This document shows positions 1 to 7,995 of a stretch of 17,021 bases of DNA, in pieces. How positions within the stretch are numbered: position 1 is the stretch's first letter; every line of letters starts with the position of its first letter. The position numbers and the translations under genes were made by a program. Origin of the DNA: Halarsenatibacter sp964462585. Its GTDB lineage: Bacteria; Bacillota; Halanaerobiia; Halanaerobiales; Halarsenatibacteraceae. Location: contig CAYXAK010000041.1 in NCBI GenBank assembly GCA_964462585.1, positions 1 to 17,021 on the forward strand, in the 5' to 3' direction. The notes beneath the pieces were generated by a model. It had not been told where the DNA came from, ran no database searches, and saw only the letters and a list, made by a program, of their open reading frames with translations.

Positions 1-52
1 ATCCGGTGGGCAATCTTTGCCCGTGTGGGTTCGAGTCCCACTCCCGGCACCA
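1..52 (+). tRNA. tRNA-Leu, 3' part (5' end outside window)
   Basis: The window opens inside a tRNA. Visible are the 3' half of the anticodon stem, a long variable arm (GGGCAA pairing with TTGCCC), a T arm (GTGGG-TTCGAGT-CCCAC), the 3' acceptor strand TCCCGGC, discriminator A and an encoded CCA at 50-52. The long variable arm restricts it to class II (Leu, Ser or bacterial Tyr). Discriminator A and the GCCGGGA-type acceptor implied by the 3' strand point to Leu. The anticodon lies outside the window, so the isoacceptor is unknown. Confidence 0.85.
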
Positions 53-79
53 TGCCTTACAGAAAAATAATATTTGAGT

Positions 80-156
80 GTGGGTATAGCTCAGCTGGTC
101 AGAGCGCCACGTTGACATCGTGGAGGTCAGTGGTTCAAATCCACTTACCCACACCA
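80..156 (+). tRNA. tRNA-Val(GAC)
   Basis: This is a complete cloverleaf. The acceptor stem is GTGGGTA (80-86) with TACCCAC (146-152). The anticodon stem is CCACG/CGTGG around the loop TTGACAT, giving anticodon GAC at 114-116, which reads GUC valine codons. The T arm is AGTGG-TTCAAAT-CCACT, the discriminator is A153, and CCA is encoded at 154-156. It lies 27 nt after the tRNA-Leu and both are followed by one terminator, so they are probably the tail of a tRNA operon. Confidence 0.97.
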
Positions 157-180
157 TTTTAATTTTTTTACATACATAAA

Positions 181-222
181 CATCAAACCCCCGGCCTGCA
201 AAGCCGGGGGTTTGATGTTTTT
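181..222 (+). terminator. Intrinsic terminator of the tRNA operon
   Basis: A perfect 15-bp inverted repeat (181-195 with 203-217) encloses a 7-nt loop. It has a GC-rich core (CCCCCGGC/GCCGGGGG) and is followed by TTTTT at 218-222. It sits 25 nt after the tRNA-Val CCA end and closes the tRNA transcript. It might also act on minus-strand transcripts, because an A-rich stretch lies on its other side. Confidence 0.95.
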
Positions 223-358
223 CTCTCATCTGATTCAAAAACACTATAGAGTATTTAGGCTCTATCTATTTTATTTTTTAGTGAAATATTTTTTCAGTGA
301 AATCATCTCCTGGTTGGAGTTCTTAAGAATGCAGCAGGCAAATTCAAAGTAAACCAGC

Positions 359-1078
359 TCATCTTTCAACTCCTACAGGTATCAAAAGCAGCGGTTCAGC
401 CTGCTCAGTTCCCATAATATTCTGCACTTCTTCATCTTCAAAAGCCCCGACAAAAACCGCCCCCAGACCTCTTTCTTCAGCCACCAGATTCATATTTTGA
501 GCGGCATGGCCTGATTCCATGTGCACGTACTGAATTCCCCTTTCACCGTATCTCCCCGTGGTACGCTCATAATCTGCCGCGATAACCATAATCGCCGGTG
601 CCTCGGCCATAAACTCCTGCCCCAGCGCCGCAATGGCAATGTCTTCCCTGAGATCTTCATCCTTTACCTGTTTAAGCTCATGCTCTTCTACATCATAATT
701 ATAGACTCCCTCACTCATTTCTTCCATATTACCTGCCACCAAAAATATTTCCAGGGGATTGGTGGCTCCGGCTGAAGGTGAGGTTCTGGTGGGCCCGCTT
801 ACGCCATCGACTGATATTCCCTCTCCGGCCCAGAGCAGGTGGGCGGCATCCTCACTGCATAAGGGTTCGTCTGTAAAGCTGCGCACAGAATCCCTGTAAT
901 ATATCGTCTCCACCACTCCCTCATGATCAATATCGGGCAGTTCCACAGTTTCTTCAGCGGTCAGTTCCTCGCTGCTGTCGACACCAGTACCTGTATATGC
1001 AATCCCCAGACCAATCACCGCCAGTACAGCAGCCAATATAAAAATATTTTTTCCTGGCCACTTTGTTTCCTCTCCCAT
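359..1078 (-). CDS. Membrane-anchored SagB-type nitroreductase family protein
   Basis: This is an FMN-dependent oxidoreductase of the nitroreductase fold, closest in pattern to SagB/ThcOx-type dehydrogenases. The signatures are an early SVRSF motif (about residue 65, FMN phosphate contact), PSAGATNPLE (about 102), an ExHxL segment (about 133), and ESGHAAQNM (about 188). A hydrophobic stretch at residues 11-30 is a signal anchor or uncleaved signal peptide, so the catalytic domain should face outside the membrane, which is unusual for this mostly cytosolic family. Two ATGs are adjacent (1081 and 1078). The second is chosen because the G-run Shine-Dalgarno at 1085-1090 is 6 nt from it but only 3 nt from the first. 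The gene is the last of a minus-strand group with two radical SAM sequences and a spermidine-synthase-like membrane protein. Fold and family are clear; the substrate is unknown. Confidence 0.82.
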   Translation of the reverse strand: MGEETKWPGKNIFILAAVLAVIGLGIAYTGTGVDSSEELTAEETVELPDIDHEGVVETIYYRDSVRSFTDEPLCSEDAAHLLWAGEGISVDGVSGPTRTSPSAGATNPLEIFLVAGNMEEMSEGVYNYDVEEHELKQVKDEDLREDIAIAALGQEFMAEAPAIMVIAADYERTTGRYGERGIQYVHMESGHAAQNMNLVAEERGLGAVFVGAFEDEEVQNIMGTEQAEPLLLIPVGVER

Positions 1079-1206
1079 CATTTTCCCCCCTTAATTTTTG
1101 GGTTCACAAAGTGTATTTTTTTAAATATTCAGATAGCACTGCTCATGCTTTACCGCGCTCGATTACTCAGGAAATACACGGGCATCATCCCGGCATTCGA
1201 AAACGT

Positions 1207-1657
1207 TCAATCCTGCCAGATGCCGGCCACTGAATGGCCGCAAAATTCGCATTGGCCCTCCTCTATATTAACACTTCTGATGCTGAAATGATGCCTCTTC
1301 ACAATCTCTCGTTCACAGCTGGGACAGAATGTGGCGTTATACTCATGGCCGGGTACATTGCCAATATAAACGTATTTAAGACCACTGTCAACTGCTATAG
1401 CCCTGGCTCTCTCCGGGCGAAAGACGGCAGCCCTGAGAACACAGTTCACAGAGCACCTCTTCATTATCAAGACGCGAATAATACATCGCCTCCCGGGCAG
1501 CTATATCTTCCTCTGTCAGCGTTACCTCTTCCGCTGCCTCAATCCCTCTCTCCTCTAAAAGAAAGTCTTCACCGGAGGAAAGATCTAATAATCCCGGCAG
1601 AAGCACCAGCGAGGCCAGGGTGCGGCAGCCCAGATTAATAAATTTACGACGATCCAT
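1207..1657 (-). pseudogene. Tat-signal radical SAM (AmrS-like) remnant lacking its catalytic core
   Basis: Two overlapping reading frames match the two ends of the intact radical SAM gene at 4053-5192. The 5' part (1657 down to about 1411) has a Tat-type leader (MDRRKFINLG) and the N-terminal Cys motif CELCSQGC, equivalent to CGICFREC in the intact copy. The 3' part (about 1413 down to 1207) has GNVPGHEYNATFCPSC, HHFSI and CEFCG, matching the C-terminal zinc ribbon of the intact copy. The joint is near 1411-1425. It is out of frame, and the roughly 240 residues between, including the CxxxCxxC radical SAM motif, are gone. A start with a G-run Shine-Dalgarno survives, so a short Tat-leader peptide of 89 residues could still be made. 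An internal deletion of a duplicated gene is the simplest reading; an assembly collapse between the two copies is the alternative. Confidence 0.85.
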
Positions 1658-1728
1658 GATTCATAACCCCCCGCCCTTTTCTGGTTTTTAAAATCATTAA
1701 AAATTTTACATATACAGGCAACCAAGGA

Positions 1729-4062
1729 TTATCCCACTGACAGACCGCGCACAAAATAAAGACTGCTCAATTTGAAAACAGCCAGAACAGCCAGGGTTGT
1801 GGTCAAACCCAGCAGGGGAAAAAAGACGATACCCACCAGCAGGCCGGCCAGCCAGCCCCCTATTAAATCCGCGGTATAAATCCTGCCCGCTGCAGAACCT
1901 GCCTCCTTTTTAAATCTGTCTGGAAGTAAATTAGTGGCCAGAGGAAACTGTGCTCCCACAATCCCCCCGGAAAAAAGAGCAAAAAGAACGCATAAAACTG
2001 CTCCAACACTTGCCGCTGCCGGCAGAAGCATAACTCCCCTCAGCAGATTTACCATCAGCGGAAATACGATAAGCAGAGCTATAACGCCCAGCTCCAGGCG
2101 CAGAAACGAGGATTTTAGCCCCTCCTTCTTTTTCACAATATTATGATGGCTGAAGCGCCCCCCGCAGAACATGCCCCCCATAAAAGCAGCGATAAAAAGA
2201 CCGTTAAGCTGATATATATGCCCAAAAAGGCTTTGAAAGGCAAAGAGTGTAAAAAGATCAAAAGACATGGCTGCCCCTCCGCTGGTGCCTATGGCGTAGG
2301 TAAGCCTGTTGGCAGAGCTGGCTTCGGATTTTAAAAGCAGCCTCCAGATAAGAAGACCGGCCAGCACCGCAGCAGCCGGAATAATAAAGGATATTCTGGC
2401 TGCCAATCCGTAAATCACTCTTAGCGACTCCGGGGCAAAAGCCCTGGCCCAGTTTAAAAGTCCGTACAAAAAGCCAGCCGGAGCAAAATCTCTATTAACC
2501 ATCGCCCCAAATTCTTCCAGACGCAGATTAAACTCTTCAATTCGGTCAGGATCAAGACGGTAATCTAGAAAATCCCGGGTAAACATCCCCCCATAAATAC
2601 CTCTTTCTTCCATTCTTTCAGAAAAAACTCCGGGGCTCACTTCTATCTCCTCATGTGAAGCAAGCATTATATTCTGATCACCGGGAATTAATTTAACCTC
2701 TGAAAAAACTTCACCTGCAGTTTCATATAGTGAGCTGTTGAGCAAACCCATTTCATCCCCCAGATAGGTGGGAGAACCCTCAAGAGTAAAAGCAACCATA
2801 CCTCCTTCGTACAGGCGTTCGTTCGCAAGCTGGAAAAACTCCTCAGTGAAAAATCTATTGGTCTGCAGGGTATCTGTTTCTATTTCCCCAAGAACAATCA
2901 TGTCAAATTTTCTATCAGTTCTGTTAAGATAAAGGCGGCCATCTTGATTCTTTATTCTGGTTCGCTCATCCCCGAACTCTTCTTCAATAACATCTGCTTC
3001 TATATTTTCTGCCACCTGCAGCAATTCAGGATCAAGCTCAGCGTAAGTCAGGTTTTCCACAGGATGATCTAAAAAATAATTGAGCAGTCCTCCCAGTCCT
3101 GCCCCCAGGACAAGCATCTCATCAGGTTCAGAATGAGCAGTTCCCGCCAGATAGGCATAATCCTTAAGAGAAGCGGTATCGGGGTGAGGCAGGGACATCA
3201 TAGGCCTGCCATCATATAAGACGCTCTTCTCATTATGCTGTTCCAGTGTAACTATATTGCCCTGGGGAGAATTACGATAATCTACGATATCACCCTCAGG
3301 CCAGAACCCGGCCAGAGAAACCTCATGCAGATGTGAACTCAAAACAGGGAAAGAAAAAATTAGCCCCAGCACAATCAATACCAAAACATAACTTCTCTTC
3401 CTCTTCAACCTATTCCGCTGTTTTTTGGCAGCTTCCTTCCCGTCTATAATATTAAGCAGAAAAAAAGTCACCGGAAGATGTAATATAATCAGTCCCAGAG
3501 ATACTTCCATGGCTGTAATCCGGGGAGCCAGCAGAAACACAAAGATCAATCCACCCAGGACTGTGCCTATAATTTCAGTTATATAGGCCCGGCTGACGGG
3601 CAGATTAACAGCCGACTGCTGAAGCATCTGAGCACACAGTGGAAAGAGACTGCCGTGGAAAATTCCCGTAACTCCTACTGTTAGAGTAGAAGTCAACAGC
3701 ATCTGGCCCAGCGTCATGGCCTCCCCGGGAATAAGACCTGGCAGCCCATGCCCCATGAAACGGGCCAGGAAAACAGCTCCTGCCAGCAGGAAGGGGTAAA
3801 GTGTGAAAATCATCAGATAAGCTTTATAAACACTGGAGGGCTTTCTGTCGCTTATTTTACCCCCCAGATAAGAGCCCGCTCCTTCAAAGAGAAGCCAGCT
3901 GGCAATAACAAGACTCATTGAGAGCTCATTTCCCAGAAATATAACCATCAGCACCCGGATAAGAAGAAGCTGCCCCACCATCCCACCAATACCGATTAAA
4001 ATAACTGAAGCCGATAGAGGAATTTTGGGCGAGATGGAGGTAATACTTTTTATCATTTCCAT
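1729..4062 (-). CDS. Polytopic membrane protein with spermidine-synthase-like domain
   Basis: The 777-residue protein belongs to the fused MFS-like/spermidine synthase group. About residues 15-240 form an N-terminal multi-pass membrane region. About 265-470 form a Rossmann-fold SAM/dcSAM-type domain with the glycine loop GAGLGG (320-325), the acidic AELD at strand 2 (about 341-344) and QDGRLYL (373-379). About 555-777 form a second membrane region. Family members usually carry a VDLPDP-type strand-4 motif supplying the catalytic Asp. Here it reads LGEIETD (391-397), so the acid position is Gly, and aminopropyl transfer is doubtful. The start overlaps the upstream radical SAM gene: ATG at 4062 is 10 nt before its end, and a second ATG at 4056 forms an ATGA overlap with its stop. 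Both arrangements imply translational coupling. The product may modify or move a small substrate at the membrane; this is inference. Confidence 0.8.
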   Translation of the reverse strand: MEMIKSITSISPKIPLSASVILIGIGGMVGQLLLIRVLMVIFLGNELSMSLVIASWLLFEGAGSYLGGKISDRKPSSVYKAYLMIFTLYPFLLAGAVFLARFMGHGLPGLIPGEAMTLGQMLLTSTLTVGVTGIFHGSLFPLCAQMLQQSAVNLPVSRAYITEIIGTVLGGLIFVFLLAPRITAMEVSLGLIILHLPVTFFLLNIIDGKEAAKKQRNRLKRKRSYVLVLIVLGLIFSFPVLSSHLHEVSLAGFWPEGDIVDYRNSPQGNIVTLEQHNEKSVLYDGRPMMSLPHPDTASLKDYAYLAGTAHSEPDEMLVLGAGLGGLLNYFLDHPVENLTYAELDPELLQVAENIEADVIEEEFGDERTRIKNQDGRLYLNRTDRKFDMIVLGEIETDTLQTNRFFTEEFFQLANERLYEGGMVAFTLEGSPTYLGDEMGLLNSSLYETAGEVFSEVKLIPGDQNIMLASHEEIEVSPGVFSERMEERGIYGGMFTRDFLDYRLDPDRIEEFNLRLEEFGAMVNRDFAPAGFLYGLLNWARAFAPESLRVIYGLAARISFIIPAAAVLAGLLIWRLLLKSEASSANRLTYAIGTSGGAAMSFDLFTLFAFQSLFGHIYQLNGLFIAAFMGGMFCGGRFSHHNIVKKKEGLKSSFLRLELGVIALLIVFPLMVNLLRGVMLLPAAASVGAVLCVLFALFSGGIVGAQFPLATNLLPDRFKKEAGSAAGRIYTADLIGGWLAGLLVGIVFFPLLGLTTTLAVLAVFKLSSLYFVRGLSVG

Positions 4063-5192
4063 ACACCGGCGATCTCTCTGCCGCAGTATTCACAGCTGCC
4101 ATCTGTCAAATTGATATCATGAACGGTGAAGTGATGTCTGCTGATTATCTCCTCGCCACAACCGGGGCAGAAAGTCGAATTGGCCTCATGTCCGGGTACA
4201 TTTCCTATGGTAACGTGGTTAACGCCCTGATCCAGAGCCACCTCCCGGCATCTTTCCAGTGTATCCACGGGGGTGGGAGAGAGATCGGTCATCTGATAGG
4301 ATGGTGTAAATCGACTAAAATGAAGGGGAACATCCTCATTTAATTCATCGACAACCCAGGCGGACATATCGGCAATATTATCGGGATCATCGTTATAGTC
4401 GGGAAGAACCAGATTGACTATCTCCAGCCAGACCCCCTCAGACTCGATGGTTTTGAGTGTATCCAGTACAGGTTCCTTTTCAGCCTTAATGACATCGCGA
4501 TAAAAATCATCGGTAAAAGCTTTTAAATCTACAGTTACACCATCTACATATTTGAGCAGTTCCAGCAGCGGCTCCTCCCGCATGCTGCCATTAGTGTGAA
4601 AAATTACATTGAACCCTTCCTGGCTGGCCTGCCGGGCTATATCATACATATATTCATAAAACACGGTGGGCTCATTATAAGTGAAAGAAATTCCCGGTGC
4701 TCCACTGTTCTGCGCTTCAGCGACTATACTCTCCGGATCTAAATCATAGGTCCTTTCAACCTCATCAATATCTCGCTGAGATAGATGCCAGTTATGACAG
4801 AACTGGCAGCGAAAATTACAGCTGGCGGTGCCCACACAGAGTATATCAGTGCCGGGATAAAAGTGATGCATGGGTTCTTTTTCGATGGGATCTACGTTCA
4901 CAGCTGAGGGCCGGGCGTAAACTTTATTATAAAGTGTGCCATTATTATTTACCCTGATCCGGCAGAAGCCTGAATCGCCATCGGAAATCCTGCATTCACG
5001 AAAGCATATTCCACACAGCACCTCTCCATTCTCAAGACCGCTGTAATGATAGGCTTCTTTTAGCTCATCGACATCATCAGCGGCGATACCAGTATAATCA
5101 TCTTCCTCTCCCAGAAAATTCCGCACTCCCAAAAGACCTGTTCCTGCAGCAGCTGCTGCTGCACATAATTTGATAAAATCTCTTCTTTCCAT
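4053..5192 (-). CDS. Tat-signal radical SAM protein, AmrS/PflA-activase-like
   Basis: The 379-residue protein matches the radical SAM component of AmmeMemoRadiSam-type systems. In order it has a twin-arginine-like leader (ERRDFIK, then an Ala-rich hydrophobic stretch at 9-22), an N-terminal Cys cluster CGICFREC plus GFC (about 60-77), the radical SAM motif CNFRCQFC (about 125-132), FTYNEPT (about 170) and FHTNG (about 197) typical of this family, and a C-terminal zinc ribbon (CPGC...CEYCG, about 342-370). The start at 5192 is chosen because AAGGGGTG precedes it by 8 nt and the Tat motif follows directly. The frame is open upstream to 5294, but that extension has no leader features. A Tat leader on an enzyme that needs cytosolic SAM and a reductant is odd, so the leader may act as a membrane anchor. 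No MEMO1 or AMMECR1 homologue lies in the window. It is first in the minus-strand group and overlaps the next gene. Confidence 0.85.
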   Translation of the reverse strand: MERRDFIKLCAAAAAAGTGLLGVRNFLGEEDDYTGIAADDVDELKEAYHYSGLENGEVLCGICFRECRISDGDSGFCRIRVNNNGTLYNKVYARPSAVNVDPIEKEPMHHFYPGTDILCVGTASCNFRCQFCHNWHLSQRDIDEVERTYDLDPESIVAEAQNSGAPGISFTYNEPTVFYEYMYDIARQASQEGFNVIFHTNGSMREEPLLELLKYVDGVTVDLKAFTDDFYRDVIKAEKEPVLDTLKTIESEGVWLEIVNLVLPDYNDDPDNIADMSAWVVDELNEDVPLHFSRFTPSYQMTDLSPTPVDTLERCREVALDQGVNHVTIGNVPGHEANSTFCPGCGEEIISRHHFTVHDINLTDGSCEYCGREIAGVWK

Positions 5193-5652
5193 ACATATCA
5201 CACCCCTTATTCGGGCATTATTCATGTCCAAAAAGTTTTTTGGAATTTTGTTCCAACCCGCTTTTGATGCAATACCCTGCCGCCTGGAGAGCACTGTACC
5301 CTCCTATGAGGATCACACTATTAAACTGTGGCCTCTAGCCTGGACTGCATTTTAAATATTCCCACATTAACTGATATGATCAAAGAAAAATACTGTACAA
5401 TAAAATCTCTCAGAAATAATAAAAGGAGAGCCCCCTTTTGGTAACATTAAAAAAAGCATCAAATAACCAAAGAAAGAGCCTCTCCCATTTTTATAATACT
5501 CAGAATAACCCAAAATGTCAAATGTTCTATAAGCTGTTTAAATCACCATTTATATAATTTTGAGAAACTAACTGAAGACACCGGTCATGAAAGTATCAAA
5601 GACAGAGTCCAATTTCTTCAGGAAAGATCATGGAAAGGAAATCGCTCGACGA
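5193..5652. other. Non-coding gap between radical SAM gene and sigma-54 regulator
   Basis: I see no convincing gene in this 460-nt, AT-rich stretch. It holds the ribosome binding site of the radical SAM gene near 5201-5208 and the imperfect hairpin at 5425-5485. A promoter for the minus-strand group must lie here or upstream. On the minus strand TTGATC near 5383 followed by an AATATT-like box is a weak candidate and not secure. A short open stretch near 5587-5658 on the plus strand has no recognisable product. Confidence 0.5.
5425..5485 (-). terminator. Imperfect long hairpin, probable terminator of the sigma-54 regulator
   Basis: The arms at 5425-5443 and 5463-5485 begin with a perfect GGAGAG/CTCTCC and continue as an imperfect inverted repeat ending in TTGG/CCAA around a 19-nt AT-rich loop. 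Read on the minus strand, the hairpin is followed by TTTTATTATT and lies about 170 nt after the regulator stop codon, which fits an intrinsic terminator. On the plus strand an ATTTTTA tract also follows, so it may be bidirectional. Its form, a pair of short inverted ends around AT-rich DNA, also resembles the ends of a degraded small mobile element. Confidence 0.4.
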
Positions 5653-7497
5653 CTAGCCTGATTGCTGATCGTCCATTTTGATATCGTATTTATCGATTTT
5701 GTAGTGGAGTGTGCTGCGCGGTATTTTAAGCAGATCTGCCGCCCGTGATTTGTTGCCGGAGGTTTTCTTGAGAGCCATCGCTATTATCCTTTTTTCCATT
5801 TCCTCCAGGTTTTCCTCCAGATTTAGATTTTCCATCTGCTTTATTATAGCTATATCTGACTGAATTTCTTCCAGCTCAATTTTGGAGATACTCTCTCCTC
5901 CTATTTCCTCGACTTCTTCAGCAGCGGGGGAGATCTCATTTAATATTCTATCCGGCAGACATTCCACCGTGATTCTGCCCGAGCTGGCAAAGGCCAGCAG
6001 GTGCTTAGCCGTATTCTTCAACTCCCTGATATTGCCCGGCCAGTCATAGCTTATCAGAGCACCCATAACCCCCGGACATAACTCCACTTGTGAGAGATCG
6101 CTCTTCCAGCTGAGCTCCCTGAGAAAGACCTCAAGAAGCTCGGGAATATCCTCTTTTCTCTCCCGCAGGGGAGGAAGTTCTAAGTCGATAACATCTATGC
6201 GATAATAGAGGTCCTGGCGGAATTCCTCATTGTTCAGCTTCTTCTTCAGATCAGTGCTGGCAGCCGATATTATTCTCACATCGACATCTATAAATTCTTC
6301 GCTTCCCACCCTCTTTATCCTCCGTTCCTGCAGCACCCGCAGCAGTTTAGCCTGCATGGAAAGAGGCATAGATTCGATTTCGTCCAGAAACAGTGTCCCC
6401 CCATCTGCCATCTCAAAATAGCCTTTCTTTCCTCCAGATGAAGCGCCGGTGAAGGCTCCTTCTACATAGCCAAACATCTCGCTCTCAAACAGATCGGCGG
6501 GGATAGCACTGCAGTTGACCGGCACAAAACTGCCACTGCGCTCGCTGGCCCTGTGGATAGCCCGGGCAAATAGCTCCTTGCCGGTACCGCTCTCTCCTAA
6601 CAGCAGTACATTAAAATCGGTGGTGGCTGCCTGGCGCGCTTTCTTCTTCATCTTCTCCAGCCCCTCACTGCTGCCCTTGATCAGCTGAAAGGCATCATCA
6701 TCTCCTGCAGCCCTGACTTTTTCTGCCGGCAGCACCTCTGTCTTCACTTTAGCCTTCTCTCCCTTCTCTTCCCGGCTTTTTTTCTCCACCTGCCAGCTCA
6801 CATCGGCCACCTCTTCAACCTCTCGAGCGGTAGCTATTACTCCCAACAGCTCACCGAAAAAATAGACAGGTCTGGCACTTATTATAATGTGCAGGCCCGG
6901 ACGGGGAGAATGTTTTATGTTTTCCACAGCTCTTTCCTTTTTGAGAACTGAGGGCAGAAGTGAATCGGGAAAGAAAGTAGCGATATTTTCTTCTACAATC
7001 TCCTTCTTCTCAACTCCTGTAATTTCTGCAGCCCTTTCATTCCAGACCACTACCTCACCCTGGCAGTTTATGACACACACAGCCTCCTGTACATTGTCCA
7101 GAAGCTTGAAGAAATTCTGGGTCAAAATCTGCTTGTTCTCATATAATCCTAGGAAGAGATTTTCCTTGCGCAGTATGCCCACAACTTTTCCATCTTCTGT
7201 GACCGGAAGCCTGCCGATGCTGTGCTCACGCATTATTCGACGGGCCCGTGATAAAGATGCATCCGGTGAAACAGAGATAACATCATAGCTGGTTTCTGCA
7301 CATTCAATTTTATCTTCATTCAGGTCCGAAAAGGTGATTATCCCCTGCAGTTTCTCCCGCTCATCGACTATAAGAACCTCCTGCTGATTATTTTCAAGCA
7401 TCTCATTCAGAATATCCTCAAATATCAGCGGAGGATCAATAGTAACATAGTTTTGAGACATAAAATTTTCTACCTTCATTTCACCTAAATCTATCAT
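5653..7497 (-). CDS. Sigma-54-dependent activator with CBS pair and PAS sensor domains
   Basis: The 614-residue enhancer-binding protein opens promoters bound by sigma-54 RNA polymerase. Domains in order are a CBS pair (about 7-118, candidate adenine-nucleotide or ligand sensor), a PAS domain (about 125-225), and a charged linker rich in Lys and Glu. The AAA+ domain (about 268-500) has Walker A GESGTGKE (301-308), the sigma-54-contact loop GAFTGA (347-352) and Walker B GGTLFLDEIE (366-375). A Fis-type helix-turn-helix lies at about 566-606. No receiver domain is present, so it is not a classical two-component regulator. The start at 7497 follows GGGGTG by 8 nt; a Met at position 7 is an alternative. 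It is divergent from a gene with a clear -24/-12 promoter about 480 bp away, making that three-gene operon its most likely target. Confidence 0.95.
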   Translation of the reverse strand: MIDLGEMKVENFMSQNYVTIDPPLIFEDILNEMLENNQQEVLIVDEREKLQGIITFSDLNEDKIECAETSYDVISVSPDASLSRARRIMREHSIGRLPVTEDGKVVGILRKENLFLGLYENKQILTQNFFKLLDNVQEAVCVINCQGEVVVWNERAAEITGVEKKEIVEENIATFFPDSLLPSVLKKERAVENIKHSPRPGLHIIISARPVYFFGELLGVIATAREVEEVADVSWQVEKKSREEKGEKAKVKTEVLPAEKVRAAGDDDAFQLIKGSSEGLEKMKKKARQAATTDFNVLLLGESGTGKELFARAIHRASERSGSFVPVNCSAIPADLFESEMFGYVEGAFTGASSGGKKGYFEMADGGTLFLDEIESMPLSMQAKLLRVLQERRIKRVGSEEFIDVDVRIISAASTDLKKKLNNEEFRQDLYYRIDVIDLELPPLRERKEDIPELLEVFLRELSWKSDLSQVELCPGVMGALISYDWPGNIRELKNTAKHLLAFASSGRITVECLPDRILNEISPAAEEVEEIGGESISKIELEEIQSDIAIIKQMENLNLEENLEEMEKRIIAMALKKTSGNKSRAADLLKIPRSTLHYKIDKYDIKMDDQQSG

Positions 7498-7654
7498 TCA
7501 TATCACCCCGCAGTCACTTTACCCGGCCCTAACCCGAAGTGGGCAATCGGGTGTATAATGACATTTGTGAATTTATTCTTTATTGCAGTTTTAGATTAAC
7601 ATCATATTCGAAGGAATGCAAATGTGATTTTGTATATTTCCCGTTCATCGCTAA

Positions 7655-7683
7655 ATATTAATGGTCAAATTACATTCAGTCAA
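7655..7683 (-). promoter_or_regulatory. Candidate sigma-A promoter of the sigma-54 regulator gene
   Basis: On the minus strand TTGACT (7683-7678) is followed after 17 nt by TAATAT (7660-7655). This predicts a start near 7648 and a leader of about 150 nt before the ATG at 7497. The surrounding DNA is very AT-rich, so chance matches are likely. A perfect 12-bp palindrome, TAATCATGATTA at 7699-7710, lies about 16 bp upstream of the -35 box and could be an operator. Confidence 0.4.
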
Positions 7684-7801
7684 AATTCTCAATATTGATA
7701 ATCATGATTACCCCTGTATAAAACTATAAATAGGAAATTAAAACAATTAATTTCTATATTATTCATGTGATTATATTCACTCAAGCGGCAAAATACTCCC
7801 T

Positions 7802-7864
7802 GGTGTCAGATGACTGACACACCCCGAAATAAACCGGCTTGAAGGGTGTCAAAATCTCAACACC
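7802..7864. promoter_or_regulatory. Repeated dyad operators, probable upstream activator sites
   Basis: Two related dyads lie in tandem. The first has GGTGTCA (7802-7808) and ends ACACC at 7823; inside it GTGTCAG-ATGA-CTGACAC is a perfect 7-bp inverted repeat. The second starts GGTGTCA at 7845 and ends ACACC at 7864. Their starts are 43 bp apart, about four helical turns, so bound dimers would sit on the same DNA face. They are roughly 115-180 bp upstream of the -24 element at 7980, a normal distance for sigma-54 enhancer sites. A partial third match, TGTCAG at 7905 followed by ATGACT, is weaker. The divergent regulator is the natural binder. Confidence 0.65.
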
Positions 7865-7979
7865 TGCTTTCAGCTTCCAGTAAAAATTCCTGCTCATTAT
7901 CTGCTGTCAGCATGACTCAGAACTCTAAATCAGAGTTTTTTTAACCAATTTAAAGATTTTCTCCAGAATGGGTGCAGGC

Positions 7980-7995
7980 TGGCATAGCTGTTGCA
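7980..7995 (+). promoter_or_regulatory. Sigma-54 (-24/-12) promoter of the Rnf/Fdh-like operon
   Basis: TGGCATAGCTGTTGCA matches the sigma-54 consensus TGGCAY-N5-TTGCW with exact GG-to-GC spacing. Transcription should start about 12 nt after the GC, near 8006. This leaves a leader of about 118 nt before the ATG at 8124. A divergent sigma-54 activator gene and paired dyad operators upstream support it strongly. Confidence 0.92.

Noticed and set aside
246..265. Weak hairpin ATAGAG/CTCTAT as terminator of the SagB-like gene
   Set aside because: Six AT-rich base pairs with a short T-run on the minus strand is too weak to call with confidence.
5269..5281. Minus-strand sigma-54-like box before the radical SAM gene
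   Set aside because: GCAA and TGCC are present, but the spacing is one base short of the strict GG-to-GC distance of sigma-54 promoters.
5193..5294. N-terminal extension of the radical SAM gene to 5294
   Set aside because: The added 34 residues have no family features. The Tat leader begins exactly at the ATG at 5192, which has a good ribosome binding site.
5587..5658. Short open stretch on the plus strand as a transposase remnant
   Set aside because: Only about 24 codons, no recognisable motif, and it overlaps the end of the regulator gene.
7699..7710. Palindrome TAATCATGATTA as a Fur or FNR site
   Set aside because: It is a perfect palindrome, but neither the Fur nor the FNR consensus fits on both halves. 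It is kept only as a possible operator in the promoter entry.
7921..7942. Small hairpin AACTCT-AGAGTT followed by a T-run as a terminator
   Set aside because: The stem is only 6 bp and AT-rich, and no gene reads into it from upstream on the plus strand.
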